Below, piece after piece: positions 22,663 through 32,934 of a DNA stretch of 64,000 bases. Under the pieces are notes generated by a model. It ran no database searches. It worked only from the letters and a program-made list of their open reading frames with translations, and was not told the origin of the DNA. The position numbers and the translations under genes were made by a program. The number at the start of each line of letters is the position of its first letter. The first letter of the stretch is position 1. Source of the stretch: Petaurus breviceps papuanus (taxonomy: Eukaryota; Chordata; Mammalia; Diprotodontia; Petauridae); the NCBI GenBank assembly GCA_028583685.1, contig JAMXIF010000003.1, forward strand, positions 54,854,134 to 54,918,133, given 5' to 3'.

Positions 22663-22943
22663 TGGATAGGATCATGTAATGCTCATGGAATATAAAGATC
22701 TTCCCCATCCATTAACAGGGCTATGTGACCACATGTATTCAATCATAGATGTTTGTTGCTTTGAACTGCTATCTAGCTGTGATATATCCTAAGTCACCTA
22801 GAGTCCATTGAGGGAGGAACTTTTCTAAGGAGGAGCTTGCTTAGGGGAGGCTTGCTTGCAGGAAGGTGTTCACACCTTTTGGTACTAAGCTAATTAGGCA
22901 CTGGGCCAGGAGGGTTGTGATGCCTTCTGGTTCTATTAGCCCA

Positions 22944-23011
<68 letters not shown>

Positions 23012-23332
23012 ATAGGTGAGATTTTGCTTTGGGGGTTCGCTTATGAAAAGGAACTTTTGATTCCCTGGATGTTTGTTAAGAGGCCCCCCTCCCACGACTC
23101 AGAGGTTTGCCAAGATCTGGTGGGGTTTGTAGGTGATTGTATTACTTTGTTCAGACATTTGGATCCCTGTCTATTGAATCTCTGTCCTAATTTCTCTGCT
23201 TGTATTTTCTACTTATCTATAATTAAAGTAAGATTTTTGACCCCTTTAAAAGTTGTCTTTCCTTTAGCAAAGCAGATCAAAGAGCCTGTGCTAGCAGTCC
23301 ATCCCTCGTGTGCTAGGATGCTTGATGTTACA
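22663..23332 (+). mobile_element. LTR of an endogenous retrovirus (solo-LTR-like fossil)
   Basis: It interrupts a MIR copy, which fixes it as an insertion. It shares its last ~110 bp (attaaagtaag ... ctttcctttagcaaagcagatcaaagagcctgtg ... to a TACA end) with the element at 27635-28217, so both belong to one LTR family. An ATTAAA polyadenylation-type signal lies near 23221. A (CA)n tract (22948-23009) has grown inside. No gag, pol or env sequence is seen beside it. Family not named; moderately old. Confidence 0.65.
22948..23009. repeat. (CA)n microsatellite
   Basis: About 31 uninterrupted CA units inside the LTR. Cys-Val repeat frames on minus are artefacts. Confidence 0.97.
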
Positions 23333-23440
23333 AGTAACACAGCCAGCAAGAATCTGAGACAAGATTCTGCCTCAGGTTTTCTTAGGTTTTTCTGACTCCA
23401 AGTTCTGCATTGTATTTACTGTTCCATCTAACTGCCTATG
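23333..23440 (-). repeat. MIR-class SINE, right part
   Basis: 'aacacagccagcaagaatctgagac', 'cttaggtttttctgactccaagttctgcattgtatttactgttccatctaactgcc' is the tRNA-head half of the MIR interrupted at 22662. Confidence 0.7.
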
Positions 23441-23519
23441 GATTATTTAAGTGACCCTATGCACATCTCTAATAGTCAATGTCCCTAGGCAATCCCCTAA
23501 GACTAAAATGTACAAATGA

Positions 23520-23830
23520 TTCTTTAAAAATTTTTAAATTTAATTTTAATTTTTATTGTTATTTAAATTTTTTTTCAACAACCACTTTTATAAGATTTTG
23601 AGTTCCAAATTTTTCCCCCCTTCCCTCACCTCCCCCTCTCCAAGATGGCAAGTGATCCGAAATAGGGTATACATGTACAATCATATTAAACATATTTCCA
23701 CATTAGTCATGTTGTGAAAGAGGAATCGGAACAAAAGGGCAAAACTACAAGAAAGAAAAGCAACAAAAAAGTGAAAATAGTATGCTTCCATCTGCATTCA
23801 CACTCCGTAGTTCTTTCTCTGGATATGGAT
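23520..23830 (-). mobile_element. L1 3' UTR tail, short 5'-truncated insertion
   Basis: Near-identical wording to the 3' UTR of the L1 at 10.6-10.85 kb (gtatacatgtacaatcatattaaacatatttccacat; gaaaatagtatgcttccatctgcattcacactccg). Bounded by the 9-bp TSD tacaaatga at 23511-23519 and 23831-23839. Length 311 bp. Confidence 0.9.
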
Positions 23831-23920
23831 TACAAATGACCCTTAATTGTGCAGCTAGTTTCTGCACTGGGAATTTTCCGCACTAAGGAAAGCACAGATG
23901 TGTATATTAAAATTAAAAAT

Positions 23921-23940
23921 GGGGGGAGGGAGGGGTGGGG
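23921..23940 (+). other. Potential G-quadruplex motif
   Basis: Four G-runs of 6, 3, 4 and 4 separated by single bases. A further G-run follows at 23952. This meets the standard G4 pattern; no gene or promoter context is visible. Confidence 0.5.
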
Positions 23941-24114
23941 AGAAGGAGCATGGGGGGAAGATGTAAGCTGGTTGGAAGTTATACACCAGCATCTTTCTTC
24001 TCAGTATAAGGGAGGAACTTGTAATAATATGAAATTTTCATAAATGGAAAGGGTTACATTGCAAAGTGAGATCCCCATCACTGAGGGTATTGAGGAGAAA
24101 CTAGATGGCTATTG

Positions 24115-24198
24115 GGGATCATAGAATCATTGGTCTAGAGCAGGAAAAGACTTCTTGTACTAATTCTTCATTTTATAGATATGAAAATTGAGGCCAGG
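24115..24198 (-). repeat. MIR-class SINE, left part
   Basis: 'gatcatagaatcattggtctagagcagg', 'attttatagatatgaaaattgaggccagg'. Continues at 24366-24480 (cacaggtagaaagcatcagagc, ggtcctctgtcttcagagctaatgctc) after a SINE insertion. Confidence 0.65.
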
Positions 24199-24365
24199 TG
24201 GGGTGGCTAGGTGGCGCAGTGAATAGAGCACCAGCCCTGGCCCTGGAATCAGGAGGGCCTGAGTTCAAATCTGGCCTCAGATAGTTAACATGTGCTAGCC
24301 GTATGACCTTGGGCAAGTCACTTAACCTCAACTGCCCTGCCTTCCCCCCTCCAAAAAAGAAAAAA
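24199..24365 (+). repeat. WSINE-type SINE with 15-bp TSD
   Basis: 'ggggtggctaggtggcgcag', 'gagttcaaatctggcctcag', 'gaccttgggcaagtcacttaacc', A-rich end. The perfect TSD aaaattgaggccagg at 24184-24198 and 24366-24380 splits a MIR copy. Confidence 0.93.
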
Positions 24366-24565
24366 AAAATTGAGGCCAGGAGAAGTTATGTGGCTTATTC
24401 AATGTGACACAGGTAGAAAGCATCAGAGCTAGGATTAGAACCAGGTCCTCTGTCTTCAGAGCTAATGCTCTTTTGAATGTAACACTTGTCAGGAATAAAG
24501 GAGGTTCATATGCTGAATGCAAGGTTGGCCCAGGTAACTTCTAAGGCCTCTTCTGTCTTTATCAG

Positions 24566-24995
24566 GCAGCTGGTGTTGCAGTAGATAGAACACTGAGTCT
24601 AGAGTCAGGATGTTGCAAATTCAAATCAGGCCTCCAGATGCTTAACAGCTCTGTGACCCTGAACAAAATAACTTCATTTCTGTTTGTCTCAATTTCCTCT
24701 ACTGTAAATGGGGATAATAATAGCACCCATCTTTTTTTTTCTTTTTGGAGGGCAATGGGGGTTAAGTGACTTGCCCAAAGTCACATGGCTAGTAAGTGTG
24801 TCAAGTGTCTGAGGCTGAATTTGAACTCAGGTCCTCCTGACTCCAGGGCCGGTGCTCTATTCACTGTGCCATCTACCTGCACTAATAGCACCCATCTTGC
24901 AGAGTTGTTGAGAGGATCAAATGAGATAATGTTTATAAAAAAGCACTGAGCCCAGTGCCTGGTCCGTAATAGGCATTATATGAATGCTGATTTTC
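24566..24995 (+). repeat. CORE-SINE (MIR/MAR1), interrupted
   Basis: Head 'tgttgcagtagatagaacactgagtctagagtcagg', core 'gctctgtgaccctgaac', 'ctgtaaatggggataataatagcacccat', then after the nested SINE 'ttgcagagttgttgagaggatcaaatgagataatg', '...gcccagtgcctggtccgtaataggc'. Confidence 0.8.
24734..24882 (-). repeat. WSINE-type SINE nested in CORE-SINE
   Basis: The perfect 16-bp TSD taatagcacccatctt at 24718-24733 and 24883-24898 lies within the host CORE-SINE. The body is standard (ggggttaagtgacttgcccaaagtcacatggc; cagggccggtgctctattcactgtgcc). Confidence 0.93.
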
Positions 24996-25009
24996 CTTCC
25001 CCCATAATC

Positions 25010-25487
25010 CAGAGGGACAACATGAAGCTCTGAATGGTGCTTCTAACATCATTTTATCCTCCAGGGAAGCCTCAAAGTCTGAAGGCCAGTTTAAAACACA
25101 TGTAATGTTGTGTGTCCTGGGGCTGGTTTGGCCATATCAGTAGCTATATCATAGTACAAGAAATGAAACTGTAGAGAAGAGGACAAGAAGGAAATGGTGG
25201 AGAAGAGGAGAGAACAGCTTTCCTCTCTGGGTAGGATTAATACATATTACCCTCTTCCAAAATGTTAGTCCTAATGCTTTAAATGCAAAAATAGCACCCT
25301 GCCCTCCCAAATGCCCAGTTCTGCCTGTTCCATCACTTAAAAGAGTACATTTCACAGTCATTTCATACTCCTCTCACCCCCACACCCTGCTGAAGATTCA
25401 ATTTCTACCCAAGGACAGGTTCTGGGCCAAAACAGAGACAGTCTTGAGCTTCTCCCTTTTCCTCTCTCCTCTCCAAACAATCCCCAG
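25010..25487. other. Unique sequence upstream of candidate exon
   Basis: No repeat recognised. The last 45 bp are pyrimidine-rich (ttctcccttttcctctctcctc) and end in ccccag, resembling a splice acceptor. Confidence 0.4.
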
Positions 25488-25573
25488 ACGTGCCACTCAT
25501 CAAACAACAGCTCCGTTCCTGGACCCAATTGGAGCTCAGGCGGCCAAAGGAGAGGCAATGCCAGTTTTGGACA
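25488..25573 (+). other. Candidate splice-flanked exon (86 nt), unassigned
   Basis: A long polypyrimidine tract ending in CAG (25485-25487) precedes it and ACA|GTAAGT (donor at 25574) follows it. The 86 nt are open in phase: reading from the first base gives TCHSSNNSSVPGPNWSSGGQ then RRGNASFG. There are several CpGs in an otherwise CpG-poor area. No family is recognised. It could be an exon of a long non-coding RNA, an exon of a surrounding gene, or chance. It is not called as a CDS. Confidence 0.3.
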
Positions 25574-25789
25574 GTAAGTTACACCTACTCACAATGGGAA
25601 AATGAAAAAAAAGTCCCCAAAACCCAGGCATGGGAAGTGTTTGTGCCTGGGAAAAGGCTAGAGGAAGTGGTGTCTTTTTGACATGCTGCCCATCGAGCTG
25701 TGCTTTCCAATATCACCTCCTATCTTACTGAGAGGGGAGATTGGATGCCAGCATTTCACAACTGGCCAGCAAGAAGGAAACAGAGTTGC

Positions 25790-25975
25790 TTGTGAAATCC
25801 AGTGGGCTCTGATGAAGAAAATGCTGTATCAGGAGTTCAAGGATCTGGATTTGAATCCTGGCTCAATCATCAAATGCCTATATGATTTTAGGCAAATTAT
25901 TCCACCACTCTTGGCCTCACTTTCTTATTCCTAAGAATAAAAGGCCCCTTCTAGCTCTAAATCCTATGACCTAAA
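25790..25975 (+). repeat. MAR1-type CORE-SINE
   Basis: 'gtatcaggagttcaaggatctggatttgaatcctgg', 'tatatgattttaggcaaattattcc', '...aaggccccttctagctctaaatcctatgacc'. The 3' end 'ttctagctctaaatcctatgac' is diagnostic of this group. Confidence 0.7.
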
Positions 25976-26179
25976 GGATTTTAGATTTCTAGGAGTCCAA
26001 TCTTGTCTTCCATACTATGAAAACCAACAAGTGGGTTGTTATTTTTTTTTTGAATGATAAAAATTCCTTTCCCTAGGGTTAGGCTAATATAAGAGAAAAA
26101 AAGAAGGAAGTTCTCATTTTTGTTAATGCTGCTTCTAGTCTCCCAGTTACCTAGGCTGAATCTCAGTATTAGAGAACAG

Positions 26180-26365
26180 GGAAAAGAGCCTGGGATATTA
26201 GAGTCAGAGGTCCTGGATTCAAGACCTGACTCAGATTCTTACTCTGTGTGACCTAGGACAAATCACTTAAACTATTTGTTAATGAGTTTCCTCAACAGCA
26301 AAATGAGTCAGTTGAACTAGGCGTGAACTCTAAGGTACCTTTCAACTCTAAATCTATATTTGTAG
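26180..26365 (+). repeat. MAR1-type CORE-SINE
   Basis: 'attagagtcagaggtcctggattcaagacc', 'gtgtgacctaggacaaatcacttaaac', 'aaaatgagtcagttgaactaggcgtgaactctaaggtacctttcaactctaaatctat'. Confidence 0.75.
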
Positions 26366-26369
26366 GTGA

Positions 26370-26730
26370 TCATTTTGGCTCTTACTCCTTTATCTCTCCC
26401 TCTCTGCCTATTGAAATCCTACCTTTGTTTTAAAGCCTGGTTTGGATGCCATCTTCTCCACAAACCTTCCCTCATTCTTTCAGCTAGAAGCAATCGCTTT
26501 CTCTTATGAACTTATACAACAATTTGCTCCTTCCCTAATTCTGGCTCAGAGTCCTTAGCTTCCTTCAAAGTTCACTTCAAATCTTAGCCTCTACAAAAGC
26601 CCTATTTTGTTTCCCCTAGTTTCTGGTACTTACCTTGCCAAAGCCCCCCAAATCACTACTGTTTACATATGTGTTGCACCTACCTATCTGGGTATGTGCT
26701 TTGGTAAGAACAATATCCTAGCCCTGCCTT
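26370..26730 (+). repeat. L2 3' region, sense
   Basis: 'tctctgcctattgaaatcctacc', 'aaagcctggtttggatgccatcttctccacaaaccttccctcattc', and a second partial pass 'cttcaaagttcacttcaaatcttagcctctacaaaagccctat'. Diverged. Confidence 0.65.
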
Positions 26731-26914
26731 CAATAGAATTAGGCTACTTCTTCCTTTAAAAAGTATTGAGATCTTCCTTGATACTTAGTTGGCTTAGAGA
26801 ACTAAAAACTTAGACTTTTAATGTCTCTTCTTCACAACCTGGATACGTAGCAGCCATATCCAGGAGCTGAAGGAGTTATGAGATGCTTGGCAGTTGGAAT
26901 ATGATGAGGGTTTT

Positions 26915-27075
26915 TTTTTTTTGTCTTTCTTTTTTAGAGGGGGGAGGGCAGGGCAATTGGAGTTAAGTGACTTGCCCAAGATCACAAAGCTAGTAAATGT
27001 TAAGTGTCTGAAGTCAAATTTGAACTCAGGTCCTCCCGACTCCAGGGCCAGTGCTCTATTCACTGAGCCTGCCCC
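26915..27075 (-). repeat. WSINE-type SINE with 15-bp TSD
   Basis: Poly-T start; 'gcaattggagttaagtgacttgcccaagatcac'; 'actccagggccagtgctctattcactgagcc'. The perfect TSD tatgatgagggtttt at 26900-26914 and 27076-27090. Confidence 0.93.
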
Positions 27076-27319
27076 TATGATGAGGGTTTTGCTCAGCTGA
27101 ATCAACTCAAGGGATTCTCAATGCCTATCCTTGTTGAATATCCTTTTCCAGTCCTGGCTAAGTATATCCCTTTTCGCTAACTGTTGATGATCCATGAGTA
27201 TCTCATTTTATCCTGATATGATATCTAAACTCTCAGGACACTGGCCCAAAGCAGGCCCAATCTAGAACAGTGTTATTTACCCTTATACAATACAGGCTCT
27301 TTCAGTTCACAAAATATTT

Positions 27320-27560
27320 AGCAGTCCTTGGTTAATGCCTACATACTAGGTGCTCAATAAATGCTTGCTGAATTGAATTTGTACCTCTATTGTAACAATT
27401 ATTATGTTATATTTATTTGCATATATATTTCCCCTACCCTAGTGAAGGGTAATATCCTTGATAGTTTGTGTTGGAGGACCATGTCCACTCACTTTTGTAC
27501 CTCCCATAGCACATATCTTAATTACATAAACGCTATTACTAAATGTTTGTTTAATTGATA
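27320..27560 (+). repeat. L2/MIR 3' ends
   Basis: 'taggtgctcaataaatgcttgctgaattgaat' near 27350 and a second L2-like tail to 'actaaatgtttgtttaattgataaataataaa' at 27540-27570. Boundaries unclear. Confidence 0.55.
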
Positions 27561-27634
27561 AATAATAAATAGAACTTCCTAAAGAATTCAGAGAGGTTTT
27601 TAATGGAACAGCCAAAGCTTACACAAAAGTCAGA

Positions 27635-28217
27635 TGTGAAGAATATATTCTACCAACCACTTAGATTAGAACACTATGGATTGTACTTCAAGGATTGTAA
27701 TGGGAATGTAAATTTGAAGATCTTCCCTGCCCCTGGGCTAAAGTGCACCTGGAGCCTGGGGTGGGAGGCTTGTTTTTCAGCAGATACTTCTTGATTGGGC
27801 AGTGAGTCAATAAGGTTGTTACATTCTCTGAGCCAGGAGAAGGCTATATAAGCCCTGATGTGTAGCTTTGTTTTGGGGCCCACTTTGAGAAGTGTTCTGT
27901 GATTTGATCTGGATTCTGGGAAGCCGTTGTCCAGAGCCCCCTGGCTTTGAAAAACCCAGATGTTGATTTGGTATGGATGTAATGGCTGGACAGTTTGGAA
28001 AGCTGTCTACTTGATCTGTTTCTTCTTGATAATTCTGCCTGTATACTTTGAAGTTCGGGGTGCTGACCTTTTTCCCCTGAACGAGGTAAACGATACATGT
28101 TTGACTGATTAAAGTAAGCTTGTTAACCCATTTTGAGTTGCTTTCCTTTATCAAAGCAGATCCAAGAACCTGTGGTGGCAGCAAACCCTGAGGACGCTTG
28201 GAGTGCTTGCTGCTACA
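27635..28217 (+). mobile_element. LTR of an endogenous retrovirus (same family as 22.7 kb)
   Basis: It has a TATA box (ggctatataagccc near 27844), an ATTAAA signal near 28111, and the shared 3' segment 'gctttcctttatcaaagcagatccaagaacctgtg' ending TACA. Length is about 580 bp, normal for an LTR. The (CA)n expansion of the other copy is absent. No internal retroviral genes are recognised beside it, though short internal leader sequence after 28217 cannot be excluded. Frames of up to 144 codons on minus here are not genes. Confidence 0.65.
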
Positions 28218-28224
28218 AGGACTG

Positions 28225-29395
28225 GAAATTTCTTTGAACTTAGTACTTGACATTGGTGCAGATCACAACCCTTTTTCAACTCGGTAGGTGGCCTTTGAGA
28301 ATTGCTCAGGGCAAAAAACAAAAAGAAAAAACAAATCTCCATCTCCAACAACAATAAGCCATAACAACAACAAAAAAATCTCCTTGTGACCACACTGATG
28401 ATGAACTTTGCCAAACTTAGCTACACTAGCTCTTAGACAACATACAAATTAAAGTCCACCACGGGGACTGAATTCTGAATCTTTCCAGCTTGTCCCCTCT
28501 ACTAGCATAGGATTCAAAGACCAGGTCATGATAAAATGAGCCATTGAAATAAGAGTCTATCAGTGCTAATTAACCACAGTAAACAAGACTCTATTTGAAG
28601 GACTGTGAGGAGATATAAAATTTAAGATGCACAGCCCACCCTAGTCTTAATGTTTATAAAGTAACCATGGAGACAAGATGCACAGATCCAATAGAATATT
28701 AAGTTCCTTAAAGGTATGCACTATTTTTTTTTGTCTGTATCCTCAACTGTCTAGAAAAGTGCATGACAAATACTTGATTAAATTAATGCAACTAACAATA
28801 TTTCAACAATGAATGATTCATAGAGTTAACAATATAAATGTGTGATAAGTTCCAAATAAATAACTCAGGCAATAAGTGATATGAGTAGGAAAAGTTGTTG
28901 TTGGATACAGTGATCAAAGCTGTATCAGTTGCACGATCACTGACAAAATAGCCAAAAAAAAAAAAGTCTAACTTGGAAAAAAAAGAAAAAGGTTGGATGT
29001 CTCATTCCCAAGATATTGGCTCTATCATGTTCTTTACTAACATCTGAAGTAGAAAGGACCAAGGTGGGGCCCTGAATGCCACAAAGGCAAAATAAGCAAC
29101 GGATGAATCATTTTTGTTATTACAAATTATGGCTCCCTGAGAAAAATTTTCAAAAATGGATGAAATTACCGAGAGTTCTTTTGTAGACTTATCAAGTACT
29201 AATATTATGTGAAGAACAACCAAAATCAAGAATTACCTTCTAAGGAAAGACAAATACCTTAATGATTTGGTTAAGGAAATTGTTTTTATTTACTTCAGTC
29301 AATATATGCAATTAGTCCTTTTACTTATTTGCTTAATCACTCAATTTACTTAGTAACTCAATTACTTATTAGAGGGGGAAAAAGTTCTAACTAGG
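28225..29395. other. Mostly unique sequence
   Basis: One L2 3'-like scrap (ttccttaaaggtatgcac ... gtctagaaaagtgcatgac) near 28705-28775. Otherwise AT-rich and featureless to my reading. Confidence 0.45.
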
Positions 29396-29399
29396 TTCC

Positions 29400-29635
29400 T
29401 TATTTTGCTTTAAGGTTTGCAAAGCACTATAAATATATTGTTTCATTTGATCCTCACAATAATGTTGGGAGGTAAGTGCTATTATCCCCATTTCACAGAT
29501 GAGGAGAGTGAGAATGGTTGAAATTAATTGACTTTCCTAAGATCTACACAATAGGTATCTGATGCAGCGTTTGAACTCAGGTCTCCCTGAATCAAAGTCT
29601 AACACTTTATCCTTTATGCTACTGTCTCCCTGACA
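29400..29635 (-). repeat. MIR-class CORE-SINE, antisense
   Basis: 'aaggtttgcaaagcactataaatatattgtttcatttgatcctcac', 'ggaggtaagtgctattatccccatttcacagatgaggag', 'gtttgaactcaggtctccctgaatc', 'cctttatgctactgtctccctg'. Confidence 0.82.
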
Positions 29636-29639
29636 TATT

Positions 29640-30220
29640 CAATAGGGAATCCTCAGTCCAATATCACATTCAAATTACCCCTAAACAATTTTTTACTAAC
29701 AACAGGGTGATGAATTGGAATTGCAAGGATGAAAGACATGTGAAGAACTAGATTGCAGAAAACAGGCACAGAGATCATGAGCAGTAATGGCTGGAGGCTA
29801 GACTGGGTAGCTATGGGCCATTCAGTCAAAATTGAGAATGGCAACTTGGGCCCATTGTTTTCTTTTAAAAATAACTAATTACACTGAATGTAACCTGGTA
29901 CCAGCCAATGAGGACCTAGACCTCAGCAATATGCACATTGTGCTTGGTGTAATGTAATCTCCCTATGTGGATATTTGGTGAGACTGCTTCTGTACATCTG
30001 TAATGGAGGGCCTGGATCTCTACTTTGAAGCATGCACAGGTATTCTATGACTGTTTCCTGTTCCCTTACTATGTGGTGAAGTAGCTCAAGTGACAGCTGA
30101 ATTTCTGTGTGTATACAAAAGGCAATTCTTAGCCAAAATGATCCCTTTATCTCTGGCTGCACTCAAATGAGGACAAAATTCTGTAAACCTCGCATCTCAA
30201 GGTAAGGAAATTGGATTAGA
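29640..30220. other. Unique sequence
   Basis: No feature recognised. Minus-strand frames of 63-79 codons have no visible domain. Confidence 0.45.
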
Positions 30221-30224
30221 TTAA

Positions 30225-30640
30225 AGAGGCAGCATGGGAGAGTGAATAGAACACTAGACTTGGAGTCAGGAAGACCTGGTTTTGAATTCTACCTTGGATA
30301 CTTATTAACTTTGTGACCTTGGCTGAGTCTCATAACTTCACTGGGTCTTCATGTGTTTTTTTTTTTTGTTGTTGTTGCTTTTTTGGAGGGGGGAGGGCAG
30401 GGCAATTGGGGTTAAGTGACTTATCCAAAGTCACATGGCTAGTAAGTGTCAAGTGTCTGAGGCCAGATTTGAACTCAGGTCCTCCTGACTCCAGGGCTGG
30501 TTCTCTATTCACTGGCCACCTAGTGACCCCTGCTTTTTTTTTAATCTATAAAAATGAGGGTGTCACATACTCAGGGACCTCTTAGTTCCCTTCTAGCTCT
30601 ATATCTAAGATTTTATGATTGCTCAGGCTCCTTGTATATC
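30225..30640 (+). repeat. MAR1-type CORE-SINE, interrupted
   Basis: Head 'gcagcatgggagagtgaatagaacactagacttggagtcagg'. After the nested SINE it resumes 'aatctataaaaatgagggtgtcac' and ends 'cttagttcccttctagctctatatctaagattttatgatt'. Confidence 0.8.
30356..30531 (-). repeat. WSINE-type SINE nested in CORE-SINE
   Basis: T-rich start with a (TTG) run, 'gcaattggggttaagtgacttatcc', 'ctgactccagggctggttctctattcactggccacc'. The poly-T at both junctions hides the TSD. Confidence 0.88.
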
Positions 30641-31184
30641 TAACATCCTATAGACATCTCTGAGTTTTAAACCTTCTTGATACCTGATTTCATTTACATT
30701 AAACAATATGGGGAAGGGGGGGAATGGAATAGAATTTTCCTTTTCAGCAGAGGTTGAAAAGCTGGTTTAACCCATCCCTTCATTATTTATAAGCTGATAC
30801 ATCTAGAATGACAAGCCTTTGTCCTTCATGTTGCAACACTTAATGCCAGGCATTATGCTATGTTTCTTTATGTTATTTACCGAAGCATTAGTTAAGTCTC
30901 AGTTTCCTTAAAAAATGGCAACGTTCTGTTTCAAATGTCTTTAGTCACTGTGTTTATACATGGGATCAAAGACACAAAGAAATCTGCTTCTTTGAAAGTC
31001 AAAGCTACTTAAAAAAAAAATCCTTTTTGATATTGGCTCCCTTGCTCCTGAATAGACCCTCTTGAAACAACACTATGGAGAGATACATTGTGCTCAAAGA
31101 AACTTTTCATGGTCATTGGCTTTTTAAACTGTGTTTAACACCTCAGCTTGCTGATTGGTTCAGTTTTCAGACAAACTACATTTT

Positions 31185-31265
31185 GTATGTCAATCAACAA
31201 ACCTTCGTTAAGTATTTACTATGTGCCCAGGTGTTTGCATTCTAAGGGGGAAGAGGAGGGAGGGA
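31185..31265 (-). repeat. L2 3' terminus, antisense scrap
   Basis: 'gttaagtatttactatgtgcccaggtgtttgcattctaagggggaag'. The surrounding 30645-31180 and 31270-31545 are unique to my reading. Confidence 0.5.
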
Positions 31266-31559
31266 GACAGGAAGACCATATTTGATTGTTGTACTTTCTC
31301 TGGGGCTACTGTTTAACTCATTTGAACTCTCAGGGTGTGATTTCCCAGAAGGCAGAAGCTACTACTCTTCTCCTTGGGGTTTTGGGAGAGGGTTAACCCT
31401 AGATTTCTAGTACTGTTGTTTATAAGCTCTCACCAGTGTGCTTTTATTGATCATCAGCCAGTAGGTTCTGCACTCCCTAGCACAGGCTGAATAGCTTTTA
31501 GTGAAGCAATTTATGAAATTGGGATTCCAAGAATAGTTGGTTAAAAACATTCTTCCCAA

Positions 31560-31730
31560 GGGGTGGCCAGGTGGCTCAGTGAGTAAGAGCACCAGCCCCA
31601 GAGTTGGGATGACCTGGGGATCAAATCTGGGCTCAGATACTTAGCACCACACACAGAAATAACTGGCCATGTAACCTTGAGCAAGTTACTTAACCCCGAT
31701 TGCTTAAAAAACAAAAACAAAAACAAAATG
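31560..31730 (+). repeat. WALLSI-type SINE with 10-bp TSD
   Basis: 'gggtggccaggtggctcagtgagtaagagcaccagcccc', 'acctggggatcaaatctgggctcagat', 'gagcaagttacttaaccccgattgc', and a (CAAAAA)n tail. TSD ttcttcccaa at 31550-31559 and 31731-31740. Confidence 0.9.
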
Positions 31731-32097
31731 TTCTTCCCAAACTGGGGGTGCACTTCCCTCTGAACACAGGTTCCTGAGGAGAGTCAGTTCAAGTACAATT
31801 TGGTAGAGAGGCATATATGTAGGGAACTCGTGTGGCAAAGGAGTTCCTCACAAATTTTGGCGCAGGATTGAAGGTGACTTTTCTTCCTTTGGAGAGTCCT
31901 CAAGAAATTTCTCTTAGGAGTAGCTTTCAGCTAGACTCTGAGAATCTGTCCTTTCCTAGAGTCTATACGATAGAATTCTCTCTTGCCACAAGTGATCACA
32001 CTTTCTGAAGCTGCTTCTTCCCTCAGGTGGCTATCCTTCTGTGTCTGTGGTCTCAGGTTGCCTTCCCTGTTCCTAGCTGTATGTGATGGTGTGATAA

Positions 32098-32148
32098 GGA
32101 AATAGGGAGAAAGGGAGAGAGAAGAAGAGGAGAGGAAAGGAGAGAAGA

Positions 32149-32198
<50 letters not shown>

Positions 32199-32328
32199 NN
32201 NNNNNNNNNNNNNNNNNNNNNNNNNNNNNNNNNNNNNNNNNNNNNNNNNNNNNNNNNNNNNNNNNNNNNNNNNNNNNNNNNNNNNNNNNNNNNNNNNNAG
32301 AGAGAGAGAGGATTATGAGAATTATTTT
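32098..32328. repeat. GA-rich tract containing assembly gap
   Basis: (GA)n with ggaga variants on both sides of exactly 100 N (32199-32298). The round size says the true gap length is unknown. Confidence 0.97.
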
Positions 32329-32555
32329 CTTGTCAAATTGTGGTTCCATCTCAGGGACTTGGCCTTAACTAGAATCATCAACTGTCACACTAACATTTTC
32401 CACTGCTGGGTTAGACCCCTCTGGACTGAATAAATTCTGATGTTCCTCTGCTATTTAAAGCTCCCAGAGGCATGTATTGTTTGTTTGCATAGCCAATCAT
32501 ATTTCCCCCCTTATTGATTGAATTAAAGAAGTTTGCTTCAGAAATCTCTCTCCCT

Positions 32556-32556
<1 letters not shown>

Positions 32557-32627
<71 letters not shown>

Positions 32628-32640
32628 GTCTCTCTTTCTC
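32557..32640. repeat. (TC)n tract
   Basis: About 80 bp of TC repeat with two TGTC variants. It lies about 230 bp from the GA tract and in opposite sense to it. Confidence 0.95.
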
Positions 32641-32717
32641 CACTGCCCCTTTCTTTCTTTCCTATTGCACATCATGTCTATTTTCTGCTTGGTTCTGTGG
32701 TGCAATCAGAGAGGTAT

Positions 32718-32919
32718 TGTCACTCTATAAAGGTATCAGGGCATTTAATGTCTTTTTAATTGGGTGGAGGGTTGAACTCCACCCCCAACGTAAATACCTA
32801 TAGGACAAATATACAAAATAGATAAATCCAATAACTAGGGAGCTCTGTACAGGCTTAATATTAAAGTGATGTTTGATTTGATACCTTGAAGGAAAAGAGA
32901 TACTGTATGAGGCATAGGT
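32718..32919 (+). repeat. Unclassified dispersed repeat, copy A
   Basis: Collinear with 34565-34810: 'tgtcactctataaaggtatcagggcat', 'gtggagggttgaactccacc', 'agggagctctgtacaggcttaatattaaagtgatgttt', 'accttgaaggaaaagagat'. An 8-bp stem/7-base loop lies at 32762-32784. Lacks about 40 bp present in copy B. Confidence 0.7.
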
Positions 32920-32934
32920 AAAGAAGTATGCATT

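Noticed and set aside
22663-28217. A single provirus bounded by the two LTRs
   Set aside because: The interval between them consists of an L1 tail, SINEs, L2 and unique DNA; the LTRs also differ too much outside their 3' ends.
31740-32930. Third LTR (TATTTAAAG word near 32451, ATTAAA near 32522, 'ttttggcgc' near 31855)
   Set aside because: No matching second copy, no defined ends and no retroviral sequence; the signals are too short to support a call.
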